DNA from: Sinorhizobium mexicanum
Lineage (GTDB): Bacteria > Pseudomonadota > Alphaproteobacteria > Rhizobiales > Rhizobiaceae
Assembly: GCF_013488225.1 (NCBI RefSeq)
Contig: NZ_CP041238.1
Coordinates: 769,501 to 833,500, forward strand
Length of the DNA: 64,000 nt
Direction of reading: 5' to 3'
The position numbers were made by a program, and so were the translations under genes. The notes under the pieces are model-generated. The model ran no database searches. It had not been told where the DNA came from and worked only from the letters and a program-made list of their open reading frames with translations. Positions 9,228 through 17,738 of the stretch are shown here, in pieces (position 1 is the first letter of the stretch; each line of letters begins with the position of its first letter).

Positions 9228-9934
9228 GAAAGCATTTTACGGCCGTCTTGGCCGCGGGCCTCCTTGCGGGATGTCAGAACCAGGCGTTCAGGGAGATCGG
9301 ACAGGCCCCGTCCATGAGCCCGATCGGCAGCGGCTTGCAATACACGCAGACGCCGCAGCTCGCTGCGTATCCAAAGCAGCCGCACCAGATTACGAATGGA
9401 TATTCGCTCTGGAACGATCAGCAGGCCGCCCTCTTCAAGGACGCGCGTGCGATCAATGTTGGCGATATCCTGACAGTTGACATCAGGATCGACGACAAGG
9501 CGACCTTCGACAACAAGACGGATCGCAGCCGCAAGAATTCGAGCGGTTTCAACATCGGGGCCAGCGGGGCGTCGCAGACCAGCGACTTCGAATGGTCGGG
9601 CGACCTCAAATACGGCTCCAACACCAAGACCGAGGGCGATGGCACGACCGAGCGGTCCGAAAAGCTGCGCCTGCTCGTCGCCGCCGTCGTGACCGGGGTG
9701 CTCGAGAACGGCAACCTCTTGATCAGCGGTTCGCAGGAGGTTCGCGTCAACCATGAACTGCGCATCCTCAACGTCGCAGGCATCGTCCGGCCGCGGGATG
9801 TCGACGCCGACAACATCATCTCCTACGACCGCATCGCCGAGGCCCGCATCTCCTATGGCGGCCGCGGTCGCCTGACCGAGGTGCAGCAGCCGCCTTGGGG
9901 GCAGCAAGTCGTAGACCTGCTCTCGCCGATCTGA
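9224..9934 (+). CDS. flgH: Flagellar L-ring lipoprotein FlgH
   Basis: A 236-residue outer-membrane lipoprotein forming the L ring. The lipobox LLAGC places the lipidated cysteine at residue 17. Family signatures include SLWNDQQAALFKDARAINVGD and the C-terminal AEARISYGGRGRLTEVQQPPW with WGQQVVDLLSPI. The start overlaps the motE stop (ATGA). Confidence 0.97.
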   Translation: MRKHFTAVLAAGLLAGCQNQAFREIGQAPSMSPIGSGLQYTQTPQLAAYPKQPHQITNGYSLWNDQQAALFKDARAINVGDILTVDIRIDDKATFDNKTDRSRKNSSGFNIGASGASQTSDFEWSGDLKYGSNTKTEGDGTTERSEKLRLLVAAVVTGVLENGNLLISGSQEVRVNHELRILNVAGIVRPRDVDADNIISYDRIAEARISYGGRGRLTEVQQPPWGQQVVDLLSPI

Positions 9935-10018
9935 TCGGGGCAGATTGCAAATCAAAGCGCCGCGACATCACCTGTCTTCTCGACAAGGTGTCGTGGCCAA
10001 CCGGCATGGAATGGCACG

Positions 10019-10510
10019 ATGGAAGAGATCGATAGCGCTCAGTCCTCCAAATCCAAGGTGATGACGATTGCGGCCCTCGCCATCCTGACCGTCGTCGCCG
10101 GCGGCGGCGGGTGGCTCGTCGGCCAGTTTCTGGCGCCGCCGCCCGCAACGGAGAAGGCCGAGGCCGTTGCCGAAGTCGCGCCGAACGCCACCGGTGCCGA
10201 GGGGGTTCCGAAAATCGCCACCGAGGCCAATGGCGTCGTGCAGCTGGAACCGATCACGACGAACCTCGCTTACCCTTCCGAAAACTGGGTCCGCCTGGAA
10301 GTCGCGCTGCAGTTCAACGGCATCCCGGACGTTGCCTTGGCCGAGCAGATACACCAGGATATTGCAGCCTATCTCAAGACTGTGTCGCTGCAGCAGATCC
10401 AGGGGCCCCGTGGCTTTCAATATCTCCGGGATGACATTCAGGAGCGGGTTGACCTGCGCTCCGACGGACGCGTAACGAATGTGATGTTCCGAACCTTCGT
10501 CATCCAATGA
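10019..10510 (+). CDS. fliL: Flagellar basal body-associated protein FliL
   Basis: A 163-residue single-pass inner-membrane protein. A short cytoplasmic tail is followed by a membrane helix (about 14-40, VMTIAALAILTVVAGGGGWLVG), an alanine/glutamate-rich linker and the stomatin-like FliL domain ending FRTFVIQ. FliL surrounds the stator and supports torque. The ATG at 10019 is the only in-frame start before the membrane helix. An 84-base gap separates it from flgH. Confidence 0.93.
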   Translation: MEEIDSAQSSKSKVMTIAALAILTVVAGGGGWLVGQFLAPPPATEKAEAVAEVAPNATGAEGVPKIATEANGVVQLEPITTNLAYPSENWVRLEVALQFNGIPDVALAEQIHQDIAAYLKTVSLQQIQGPRGFQYLRDDIQERVDLRSDGRVTNVMFRTFVIQ

Positions 10511-10561
10511 TTCGGTAGCGTCGGGACCTATTCATTCATCCATTCTGTTCAGGCCCCCTCG

Positions 10562-11299
10562 ATGCTCCGGATTGCTGCCTTCATAGTCGCCATGACGGCG
10601 ACGTCGGGAATTGCCGGGGCGCAAGGCTTTCCCGCCGACATTTTGAACACGCCGGTCGATGGCTCCGTCGCATCGTGGATCATCCGCACCTTCGGTCTCA
10701 TCACCGTTCTGTCGGTAGCGCCCGGCATTTTGATCATGGTGACGAGCTTCCCGCGCTTCGTCATCGCCTTCGCGATTCTGCGGTCGGGCATGGGACTGGC
10801 AACCACGCCGTCCAACATGATCATGGTGTCGCTCGCCCTGTTCATGACCTTCTATGTGATGGCGCCGACCTTCGATCGCGCCTGGCGCGAAGGTATCGAC
10901 CCGCTCCTCAAGAATGAAATCTCGGAAACCGAGGCCATGCCGCGCGTGGCGGAGCCATTCCGTGAATTCATGCTCGCCAATACGCGCGACAAGGACCTGC
11001 AGCTCTTCATCGATATCGCCAAGGAAAAGGGCCAGACGGTCGTGGTCGACGACAAGGTCGACCTCAGGGCGGTCGTGCCGGCCTTCATGATCTCGGAGAT
11101 CCGCCGCGGCTTCGAAATCGGCTTCCTGATCATGCTGCCGTTCCTGGTGATCGACCTGATCGTCGCGACCATCACCATGGCGATGGGCATGATGATGCTG
11201 CCGCCAACGGCGATCTCGCTGCCGTTCAAGATCCTATTCTTCGTGCTGATCGACGGCTGGAATCTGCTCGTCGGCAGCCTGGTGCGGTCCTTCACCTGA
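10562..11299 (+). CDS. fliP: Flagellar export gate protein FliP
   Basis: A 245-residue membrane protein of the FliPQR export gate. A signal-like N-terminus (ending GIAGAQG near residue 21) is followed by membrane segments and FliP signatures: ILIMVTSFPRFVIAFAILRS and MVSLALFMTFYVMAP, then RRGFEIGFLIMLPFLVIDL and the C-terminal KILFFVLIDGWNLLVGSLV. It lies in the same frame as fliL, with the fliL stop 51 bases upstream and no other usable start between. It ends the rightward rod-ring-export operon. Confidence 0.96.
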   Translation: MLRIAAFIVAMTATSGIAGAQGFPADILNTPVDGSVASWIIRTFGLITVLSVAPGILIMVTSFPRFVIAFAILRSGMGLATTPSNMIMVSLALFMTFYVMAPTFDRAWREGIDPLLKNEISETEAMPRVAEPFREFMLANTRDKDLQLFIDIAKEKGQTVVVDDKVDLRAVVPAFMISEIRRGFEIGFLIMLPFLVIDLIVATITMAMGMMMLPPTAISLPFKILFFVLIDGWNLLVGSLVRSFT

Positions 11300-11404
11300 C
11301 CTGCGCTCGGCGGCAATCGAGCAAGACCGGCCCGCCGCGGCGTGCCGGACGCGCGCAAGTTCTTACGAACTGCAGGCCGCTGACTGCTATGGCCGTTGTT
11401 GAAT

Positions 11405-11436
11405 AGAAAGAGACAGTGGAACCACTGCCTCTTTCT
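11405..11436. terminator. Bidirectional terminator hairpin between fliP and the GT41 gene
   Basis: Inverted repeat with a 14-15-bp stem containing one mismatch: AGAAAGAGACAGTGG pairs with the arm ending ACTGCCTCTTTCT across a tiny loop. It sits between two convergent genes and has A-rich and T-rich flanks, so it can end transcription from both sides. Confidence 0.75.
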
Positions 11437-11461
11437 AATGGCCGTTTTCTGTAGTGTCGAT

Positions 11462-13456
11462 CTATTGCTCGAAGGAACCATCGCGCGGCGGGAGCGCCGG
11501 CACGTCGATGTGATCCGGCGGCAGCTTCTGCTTGGCGCGATCCACCATCATCTCGTAGCCGCGCTCGAGGTGGCGGCAGAAGCGCTCCGCATCGAAGAGT
11601 GGCATCCGGAAGCGGTTTTCCTCAAGCACCTTCCTGTATTCGGCGATTTTCTCGCGGTTCTCATAGAGTGCGACCGCTTCGTCCACATAGGCTTCGGGAC
11701 CGGCGGTCACGAGCTCCGGCACCCCGATCGCGTTGAGCAGGCTTTCGCTGACGCGCGAGGCGAAGTTGGTACCCTTGAAGGTGAGCACCGGCAGCCCCGC
11801 CCAGAGCTGTTCCGAAGTGGTCGTGTGGCCGTTGTAGGGATAGGTGTCGAGGCCGAGATCTGCGGCGGGAAGGCGGTTGATGTGTTCCGTATAGGCCGTC
11901 TTGCTGCACAGGATGATGCGTTTCGAGGCAATACCGCCGCTCTGGAGCTTGCGCAGAATGTTGGCCTGCGCGTCCCTCTTGCACATGAGCCACAAGACGC
12001 TGTCCGGTGTTCGGCGAAGGATCTCAATCCAGAGATTGATGGTCTGCAAAGAAATCTTTCTGCTGGCGTTGAATGACGCGAAGACGAACGTGTCTTCCGG
12101 AAGGCCGAGGTCCTTTCGCGCGATGCCGTAAGGGCGAGGACGGTAATAGGGGTCGTTCGGCTGGTAGGTTTCCGGCAGCCGGCAGAACTTCTCATAGTAG
12201 TGCTTCTGGCTTCCCTCAGGGAGTACATGCGGGTCGCCGATGACATAATCGACATCGATATTTGTCGTGGTTCCCGGAAAGCCGAGCCAGGAGACCTGAA
12301 CCGGTGCGGCCTGATGGTTAAGGATCTTCAGGCGGTTGTCGAGCGTGTGGCCCTTCAGGTCGATCAGGATATCGATGCCTTCTGTGCGAATGACACTGGC
12401 TGCCGCCTCATCGGACAAGTCGTTGATGCGGATAATTCGTCCCCAATTGCCGCGATTACCCCGGTCGCGGGCCAGATTACTCTCCTTCGTATGGCAGAAG
12501 AGCGTGACCTCGAATTTTTCCGGGTCGTGCTGCTCCAGCACCGCTTGCAGGAGTTTCATCGTTGCATGCTGATCCCAGAAGTCCGCTGAAAGATAGCCGA
12601 TGCGGATCTTCTTTGCCCATTGATGCGGCATGTTGCGCCGCGCCTCGGTAATTGCGGGAGCAAAGGGTTGGCTCCTTGCGCCGGCCCAACGGTTAAGCTT
12701 TTCATCGCCGCACCACGTAACGTGGTAATAGGGGGATTCGGCGGCCAAGATCTCGTACTTTCCCGCATCCAGCGCTTTTTGGACGTCCGGATAGTACTTT
12801 TCGATCTCGGCGTAGTCGTTGGCCTCTCGGGCGAAGACGAGATAGGCCGCCCGGAGCACCGTGCTCTTCGGATTTTTCCGAAAGAGATTCACGACTGCAT
12901 CGCGATCCTGCGCATCATCGATATCGGCCGTCAGAAGCTTGAAGGCGAGGGACTGGTGATGGATGTTTGCGCTGGTGGAAAGCGGCGCCTTGAAGAGGCC
13001 GAGAATTTCCTTCTGGTCACGCTTCAGGAAAATGGATGCGATGATGAAGGCGATGTCCGGATCGGTCTTCGCCGTTTCGAGTAGGGGGAGGCCGATGCTC
13101 AGCGCCTCGTCCTCGTTGCCGCACGCAAAATGCAGCTTCATCGCTTCGGTCAAATAGTGCTCCGAACGTGAACCCTTTTCCTCTCCCGCCAGTTGATAGG
13201 CGCGTGCCGCGTCCGTCTTGAAGCCGAGTTTCAGCAGAACCTTTGCCAAGAGGACGTATGTCTTCGCCTCCGGGCTGATGTTCATCAGGTGGTTAAGCTG
13301 ATTGAGGGCCTCCGTGTATTGGCCTTTTTGATATTGCCGGGAGGCGGTCGTGAAGAGGGCATGCGCGTTCAAGTGCTGCTCCGTCGCATAGGTCGGATCG
13401 CGGGCCGGCATTCTGCCGCTCCGGTCCTGATTCGATCGACATGTTTCACGCAGCAT
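11462..13456 (-). CDS. TPR plus OGT-type (GT41) glycosyltransferase, candidate flagellin glycosyltransferase
   Basis: A 664-residue protein. The N-terminal third or so is TPR-like helical repeats (AHALFTTASRQYQKGQYTEA, then similar helices). The C-terminal half matches the SPINDLY/O-GlcNAc-transferase catalytic region: IRIGYLSADFWDQHATMKLL, DILIDLKGHTLDNR, VSWLGFPGTT, then the UDP-sugar binding block FASFNASRKISLQTINLW and GHTTTSEQLWAGLPVLTF. This family transfers sugars to Ser/Thr of proteins. Start chosen at ATG 13454-13456, which has AAGGA five bases upstream; a TTG 12 codons earlier is weaker. The gene lies between fliP and flaA, facing the flagellin genes divergently. The S. meliloti cluster as I know it has no gene here. 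A role in flagellin glycosylation is inferred from architecture and place; Caulobacter FlmG is a TPR-glycosyltransferase for flagellins. Confidence 0.85.
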   Translation of the reverse strand: MLRETCRSNQDRSGRMPARDPTYATEQHLNAHALFTTASRQYQKGQYTEALNQLNHLMNISPEAKTYVLLAKVLLKLGFKTDAARAYQLAGEEKGSRSEHYLTEAMKLHFACGNEDEALSIGLPLLETAKTDPDIAFIIASIFLKRDQKEILGLFKAPLSTSANIHHQSLAFKLLTADIDDAQDRDAVVNLFRKNPKSTVLRAAYLVFAREANDYAEIEKYYPDVQKALDAGKYEILAAESPYYHVTWCGDEKLNRWAGARSQPFAPAITEARRNMPHQWAKKIRIGYLSADFWDQHATMKLLQAVLEQHDPEKFEVTLFCHTKESNLARDRGNRGNWGRIIRINDLSDEAAASVIRTEGIDILIDLKGHTLDNRLKILNHQAAPVQVSWLGFPGTTTNIDVDYVIGDPHVLPEGSQKHYYEKFCRLPETYQPNDPYYRPRPYGIARKDLGLPEDTFVFASFNASRKISLQTINLWIEILRRTPDSVLWLMCKRDAQANILRKLQSGGIASKRIILCSKTAYTEHINRLPAADLGLDTYPYNGHTTTSEQLWAGLPVLTFKGTNFASRVSESLLNAIGVPELVTAGPEAYVDEAVALYENREKIAEYRKVLEENRFRMPLFDAERFCRHLERGYEMMVDRAKQKLPPDHIDVPALPPRDGSFEQ

Positions 13457-13786
13457 TGTCGTCCTTGGACCTTGCCTCAGGCGTGACTCCAAGACTGTTT
13501 GGCCGACACCTCCGCCTGCAGCCGCCGAGACCTGTGCGTGGACAAAAATTACATGAGGTCAATCATTTAATCGGATGTTAAGCATGAATGGAGCCATCCG
13601 GAACCAGCGCCTGCATTTAATGAATTCGCAAGCATTGGCCCCGATATTCGTCTCCACATGACGGGTTTGGTTTCTTCCAAGGATGTTTGTTGGAACCGAG
13701 AGGCATGAAGCCGGTCCGTCATCACCGGTAGTGTACGCAGTCCGGTATGTCCCCCAACCGTATTCAGTAAAAAAGGGACAACTCAA
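13457..13786. promoter_or_regulatory. Divergent promoter region between the GT41 gene and flaA
   Basis: 330 bp without a gene. The left part must hold the glycosyltransferase promoter and the right part the flaA promoter and leader. The right part includes the element at 13703-13753 shared with the other flagellin genes, and an AAAAAAGGGAC ribosome-binding stretch ahead of flaA. I do not see a sigma-28 or sigma-54 consensus. Confidence 0.5.
13703..13753 (+). promoter_or_regulatory. Shared flagellin upstream element (flaA copy)
   Basis: GCATGAAGC followed about 39 bases later by CCGGTATGTCCC, ending some 33 bases before the flaA ATG. The same two blocks recur ahead of the other two flagellin genes at 14942-14984 and 16199-16245. 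It could be a promoter/operator or part of the mRNA leader. Confidence 0.5.
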
Positions 13787-14731
13787 ATGACCAGCATCAT
13801 GACGAACTCTTCGGCAATGGCCGCAATCGCGACCCTGCGCTCGATCAATTCCTCTATGGAAACGACCCAGGACCGGATTTCCTCCGGCTATCGCGTTGGT
13901 TCGGCCTCTGACAACGCCGCTTACTGGTCGATCGCGACCACGATGCGTTCGGACAACAAGGCGCTTTCGACCGTTCAGGACGCTCTCGGCCTCGGCGCCG
14001 CCAAGACCGACGTCGCCTATACGGCGATGAAGTCCTCGATCGACGTCGTCGACGAAATCAAGGCAAAGCTCGTTGCTGCCTCTGAGCCGGGCGTCGACAA
14101 GGGTAAGATCCAGAAGGAAATCAAGGAACTGCAGAACCAGCTCGTCAGCATCGCGAAGTCCGCTTCGTTCTCCGGCGAAAACTGGGTCTACAACGACAAC
14201 AACAACGCTGCCGGTACCAAGTCGATCGTCGGTTCGTTCAACCGTGACGCCAACGGCAATGTCAGCCTGACGACGCTTCAGTTCGACACGACGAAGAGCT
14301 CGCTCATCGAGGTCGACTCGGCTGGCGACTATGTCACCAACGGCTCGGGCCTGCTGTCGAGCGATCTCGAATATACCGACACCGACGGCACCACGACGGT
14401 CACCTTGAGCTACAACCTGCTCGAGATGGACATCAGCAGCATGACCGAGGGTGATTTGGCCGAGGCCATCTCCGGCGTCGATGCCGCCCTGCAGACGATG
14501 ACCGATGCTGCGTCCGATCTCGGTGCCCTCAACAGCCGCGTCGACATGCAGAAGGACTTCGTCGCCGATCTGATGGACTCGATCGAGCAGGGTGTCGGCA
14601 AGCTCGTCGATGCCGACATGAACGAGGAATCGACGCGCCTCAAGGCCCTACAGACGCAGCAGCAGCTCGGCATCCAGTCGCTGTCGATCGCCAACAGCAA
14701 CTCCCAGAACATCCTGTCGCTGTTCCGCTAA
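13787..14731 (+). CDS. flaA: Flagellin FlaA
   Basis: A 314-residue short flagellin of the rhizobial complex-filament type. The N-terminal D0/D1 segment starts MTSIMTNSSAMAAIATLRSI and the C-terminal D1/D0 segment ends with QQQLGIQSLSIANSNSQNIL. The central part is short (about residues 130-215), so D2/D3 domains are largely missing. It is about 93 percent identical to the next flagellin (roughly 21 differences). In S. meliloti FlaA is the principal flagellin and needs at least one secondary partner. A strong terminator follows, so it is monocistronic. Confidence 0.95.
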   Translation: MTSIMTNSSAMAAIATLRSINSSMETTQDRISSGYRVGSASDNAAYWSIATTMRSDNKALSTVQDALGLGAAKTDVAYTAMKSSIDVVDEIKAKLVAASEPGVDKGKIQKEIKELQNQLVSIAKSASFSGENWVYNDNNNAAGTKSIVGSFNRDANGNVSLTTLQFDTTKSSLIEVDSAGDYVTNGSGLLSSDLEYTDTDGTTTVTLSYNLLEMDISSMTEGDLAEAISGVDAALQTMTDAASDLGALNSRVDMQKDFVADLMDSIEQGVGKLVDADMNEESTRLKALQTQQQLGIQSLSIANSNSQNILSLFR

Positions 14732-14778
14732 GCGAGTTTCCCTAGGCGGCTAATCACCGCCAAGGCCGCAGTCAATCG

Positions 14779-14814
14779 AGGCCGCGTTTCGCAGGAAACG
14801 CGGCCTTCTCTTTT
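14779..14814 (+). terminator. Rho-independent terminator after flaA
   Basis: Perfect 12-bp stem AGGCCGCGTTTC / GAAACGCGGCCT with a GCAG tetraloop, followed by TCTCTTTT. A classic intrinsic terminator 48 bases after the flaA stop. Confidence 0.92.
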
Positions 14815-14941
14815 CGGGCCAATGCGCTTCTCAAAGATTTCTGATGGAATCGGGAATTCGCTTCAGGCTTCGTTAACTATGTTGGTGTTTGCTGTGGCCA
14901 TCGAGACGGCGGGTTAACCAACAAGATTAACGCGTTAGCAG

Positions 14942-14984
14942 GCATGAAGCTGACCGCCGTTTCCCGGTAATCCCGGAATGTCCC
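14942..14984 (+). promoter_or_regulatory. Shared flagellin upstream element (flaB copy)
   Basis: GCATGAAGC and, about 31 bases on, CCGGAATGTCCC, ending 36 bases before the flaB start. Matches the flaA and third-flagellin copies. Upstream of it is an AT-rich stretch with GTTAAC repeats (about 14872-14935). Confidence 0.5.
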
Positions 14985-15020
14985 TTTTTCTTTCAACTGT
15001 CACCAAGGGGCACTCAGCCA

Positions 15021-15965
15021 ATGACAAGCATCATGACGAACACCGCCGCAATGACGGCGCTCGCAACCCTGCGCTCGATCAATTCCTCGATGGAAACGAC
15101 CCAGGACCGGGTCTCCTCCGGCTACCGCGTTGGCGCTGCTGCCGACAACGCCGCTTACTGGTCGATCGCGACCACGATGCGTTCGGACAACAAGGCGCTT
15201 TCGACCGTTCAGGATGCCCTCGGCCTCGGTGCCGCCAAGACCGACGTCGCCTACACCGCGATGGAATCCTCGATCGACGTCGTCGACGAAATCAAGGCGA
15301 AGCTCGTTGCTGCCTCTGAGCCGGGCGTCGACAAGGGCAAGATCCAGAAGGAAATCACCGAGCTTCAGAACCAGCTGATCAGCATCGCGAAGTCCGCTTC
15401 CTTCTCCGGCGAAAACTGGGTCTACAACGACCCGAACAATGCCGCCGGCACCAAGTCGATCGTCGGCTCGTTCAACCGCGATGCCAATGGCAATGTCAGC
15501 CTGACCACGCTCCAGTTCGACACGACGAAGAGCTCGCTCATCGAAGTCGATGCGTCTGGCGATTATGTCACCAACGGCTCTGGCCTGCTCTCGAGCGATC
15601 TCGAATACACCGACACGGACGGCACGACGACCGTCACGCTGAGCTACAACCTGCTCGAGATGGACATCACCAGCATGACTGTTGGCGATCTGGCGGAAGC
15701 CATCTCCGGCGTCGACGCAGCGCTGCTGACCATGACCGATGCCGCTTCGGACCTCGGCGCACTCAACAGCCGCGTCACCATGCAGAACGACTTCGTTGCC
15801 GATCTGATGGACTCGATCGAGAAGGGTGTAGGACGCCTGGTCGATGCCGACATGAACGAGGAATCGACGCGCCTGAAGGCCCTGCAGACGCAGCAGCAGC
15901 TCGGCATCCAGTCGCTGTCGATCGCCAACACCAACTCGCAGAACATCCTGTCGCTGTTCCGTTAA
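15021..15965 (+). CDS. flaB: Flagellin FlaB
   Basis: A 314-residue flagellin, the same length as FlaA and about 93 percent identical to it. Substitutions are scattered (for example residues 8-14, 39-41, 82, 221, 252-255, 268-272), while a long central block around TKSSLIEV to LLEMDI is almost unchanged, as expected of recent duplication or gene conversion. It is a secondary filament subunit by analogy with S. meliloti. Own upstream element and own terminator make it a single-gene unit. Start ATG 15021 follows CCAAGGGGCACTC. Confidence 0.93.
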   Translation: MTSIMTNTAAMTALATLRSINSSMETTQDRVSSGYRVGAAADNAAYWSIATTMRSDNKALSTVQDALGLGAAKTDVAYTAMESSIDVVDEIKAKLVAASEPGVDKGKIQKEITELQNQLISIAKSASFSGENWVYNDPNNAAGTKSIVGSFNRDANGNVSLTTLQFDTTKSSLIEVDASGDYVTNGSGLLSSDLEYTDTDGTTTVTLSYNLLEMDITSMTVGDLAEAISGVDAALLTMTDAASDLGALNSRVTMQNDFVADLMDSIEKGVGRLVDADMNEESTRLKALQTQQQLGIQSLSIANTNSQNILSLFR

Positions 15966-15994
15966 TCGGATCCGATTACAGCTTAAACCGACAG

Positions 15995-16036
15995 GAAAGC
16001 CGCGCTGCTCGTCGAGCAGCGCGGCTTTCGGTTTTC
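15995..16036 (+). terminator. Rho-independent terminator after flaB
   Basis: Perfect 16-bp stem GAAAGCCGCGCTGCTC / GAGCAGCGCGGCTTTC with a three-base loop and a following GGTTTTC. It starts about 30 bases after the flaB stop. Confidence 0.92.
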
Positions 16037-16198
16037 TTACCTGCCAGGTGTTTGGTTAAGGTCTTGTCCATCTTGGTTTACTTTTGTTTATTTTTATTAC
16101 TTACTCGTAAAGTGCGTTAACGCTTTGTTAACCATCAAATCGTTACATCTTCGTTAAGAGCGAGGGGCCGCCTCTTCAGGGCAAATTAGGGGCGGTTC

Positions 16199-16245
16199 GC
16201 ATGACGCTGGTCCCGTCGCCGCCGGTGCACTCCGGAATGTCTTTG
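16199..16245 (+). promoter_or_regulatory. Shared flagellin upstream element (third flagellin copy)
   Basis: GCATGACGCTGG and, 33 bases from its start, CCGGAATGTCTTT, ending 25 bases before the flagellin ATG at 16271. The 15966-16270 gap also holds the flaB terminator and, at about 16055-16160, an AT-rich stretch with several GTTAA motifs that looks like promoter DNA. Confidence 0.5.
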
Positions 16246-16270
16246 CAAAATCATTCAGGGCAAACGATCT

Positions 16271-17242
16271 ATGACCAGCATCATGACCAATGCCGCCGCG
16301 ATGGCGGCGCTCCAGACATTGCGCTCGATCAACAGCAACATGGCCGAGGTGCAGAACCGGATTTCCTCCGGCTACCGCGTGCAGACCGCCGGCGACAACG
16401 CCGCCTACTGGTCGATCGCAACGACGATGCGGTCCGACAATGCGGCCCTTTCCACCGTCCAGGACGCACTTGGCCTCGGCGCCGCGAAGGTCGACACGGC
16501 CTATGCCGCGATGGAGACCTCGATCGACGTTATCAGCGAGATCAAGGCGAAGCTCGTTGCTGCGCGCGAGCCGGGCGTCGACAAGCTGAAGATCGACAAG
16601 GAAATCACCGAGCTCAAGAACCAGCTCCTGTCCGCAGCACAGTCTGCATCGTTCTCCGGCGAGAACTGGCTTTACAATTCCAACGCCGCGGCGGTCGGAA
16701 CCAAATCGATCGTTGCCTCCTTCAACCGCAGCGGCAACGGCAATGTCTCCGTGACGACGCTCGACTTCGACACCGCGCAATCGATGCTGATCGACACGGC
16801 CGATGCCACGCGCGGCCTGCTGACCAACAGCTACGACGCCGATCAATTGCAGGCGACGCCGTCGGGCACGCCGCGACTTTATCACCTCATCGTCGCACCC
16901 CCGGCCACGCCCGTCGCCGGCAGCACAGAGGTCAAGCTGACGGGAGTGACGACGAGCGCGCAGCTGGACGACATGATCAGCGTTGTCGACAAAATGTTGA
17001 GCAAGCTCACGGACTCGGCGTCCACGCTCGGGGCGATCACAACCCGCATCGACATGCAGGAGAGCTTTGTCGCGAACCTCATGGACGTGATCGACAAGGG
17101 CGTCGGACGGCTGGTGGACGCGGACATGAACGAGGAATCGACGCGGCTCAAGGCTCTGCAGACGCAACAGCAGCTCGGCATCCAGGCGCTGTCGATCGCC
17201 AACACCAACTCCGAGAACATCCTGCGCCTCTTCCAGCAGTAA
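16271..17242 (+). CDS. Third flagellin (FlaC/FlaD type)
   Basis: A 323-residue flagellin. The N-terminus (MTSIMTNAAAMAALQTLRSI) and C-terminus (QLGIQALSIANTNSENIL) match FlaA and FlaB, but the central domain (about residues 140-245) is different, with ATPSGTPRLYHLIVAPPATP in place of the FlaA/B sequence. S. meliloti has two secondary flagellins (FlaD, FlaC) after flaB; only one is present here, and I cannot say which it corresponds to. It is probably a minor filament subunit. Confidence 0.92.
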   Translation: MTSIMTNAAAMAALQTLRSINSNMAEVQNRISSGYRVQTAGDNAAYWSIATTMRSDNAALSTVQDALGLGAAKVDTAYAAMETSIDVISEIKAKLVAAREPGVDKLKIDKEITELKNQLLSAAQSASFSGENWLYNSNAAAVGTKSIVASFNRSGNGNVSVTTLDFDTAQSMLIDTADATRGLLTNSYDADQLQATPSGTPRLYHLIVAPPATPVAGSTEVKLTGVTTSAQLDDMISVVDKMLSKLTDSASTLGAITTRIDMQESFVANLMDVIDKGVGRLVDADMNEESTRLKALQTQQQLGIQALSIANTNSENILRLFQQ

Positions 17243-17264
17243 GCGCTGGTGTGCTCCCTGCATG

Positions 17265-17359
17265 GTCCTTAAATCGGAACCGATTTAAGGACAAAAATAT
17301 GCAGCAATTCAAAGTGCTACAGCGACCTTTGTGCGTCTGAAAGACGCCCGGCGCTGTAG
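17265..17359 (+). repeat. Palindromic repeat, family I
   Basis: Two joined hairpins: a perfect 13-bp palindrome GTCCTTAAATCGG / CCGATTTAAGGAC, a linker with ATGCAGCAATTCAAAGTGC, then CTACAGCG...GCGCTGTAG enclosing a GCGTC/GACGC stem. Related copies are at 29484, 32885 (inverted) and 49153 (inverted, diverged), with partial ones at 34796, 55887 and 56299. The first hairpin may also act as the flagellin terminator. Confidence 0.85.
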
Positions 17360-17383
17360 AGCGACGGCCAATTGCCCTCGTCC

Positions 17384-17487
17384 CGGAGCATCCTGCTTTC
17401 AAGTGGAATCCCTGGAAGCAGAAAAGATGCTCTGGATTCAAAACCTAGAGCGCTCTTGGCGCGTTCATTTGAACGCGCGACGCTCCA
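17384..17487 (+). repeat. Palindromic repeat, family II (diverged copy)
   Basis: GGAGCATCCTGCTTTCAAG...AAAAGATGCTCTGG hairpin followed by CTAGAGCG...GCGCGTTCATTTGAACGCGC hairpin. Same layout as 17633-17738 and 45953-46057 but with more substitutions. Confidence 0.8.
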
Positions 17488-17632
17488 GTCCGCTTGCACG
17501 ACAGCCAGCGGTGTCGCCTTCCGCCGTGCCGCCGGTCATCGGCATCGGCGGAAACCGTTGGACCGCGCTACTTGCCCTGGCGCGGTCCAACCATTTTCGC
17601 GCAAGTTTGACCGAATAGCCTCCCATCGCAGT

Positions 17633-17738
17633 CTAGAGCATCCCGCTTCATGTGGAATCATTGAAAGCGGATAAGGTGCTCTAGGATCAAAGTGCTAGAG
17701 CGTCCTTTGTGCGTTCATTTGAACCCACGGCGCTCTAG
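17633..17738 (+). repeat. Palindromic repeat, family II
   Basis: 106 bp made of two palindromes, CTAGAGCATCCCGCTT...AGGTGCTCTAG and CTAGAGCGTCC...GCGCTCTAG, joined by GATCAAAGTG. Closely matches 45953-46057. Confidence 0.85.

Noticed and set aside
14978..15319. 113-codon frame overlapping the flaB start
   Set aside because: It is an out-of-frame reading of flaB and its leader, rich in Arg/His as such shadows are.
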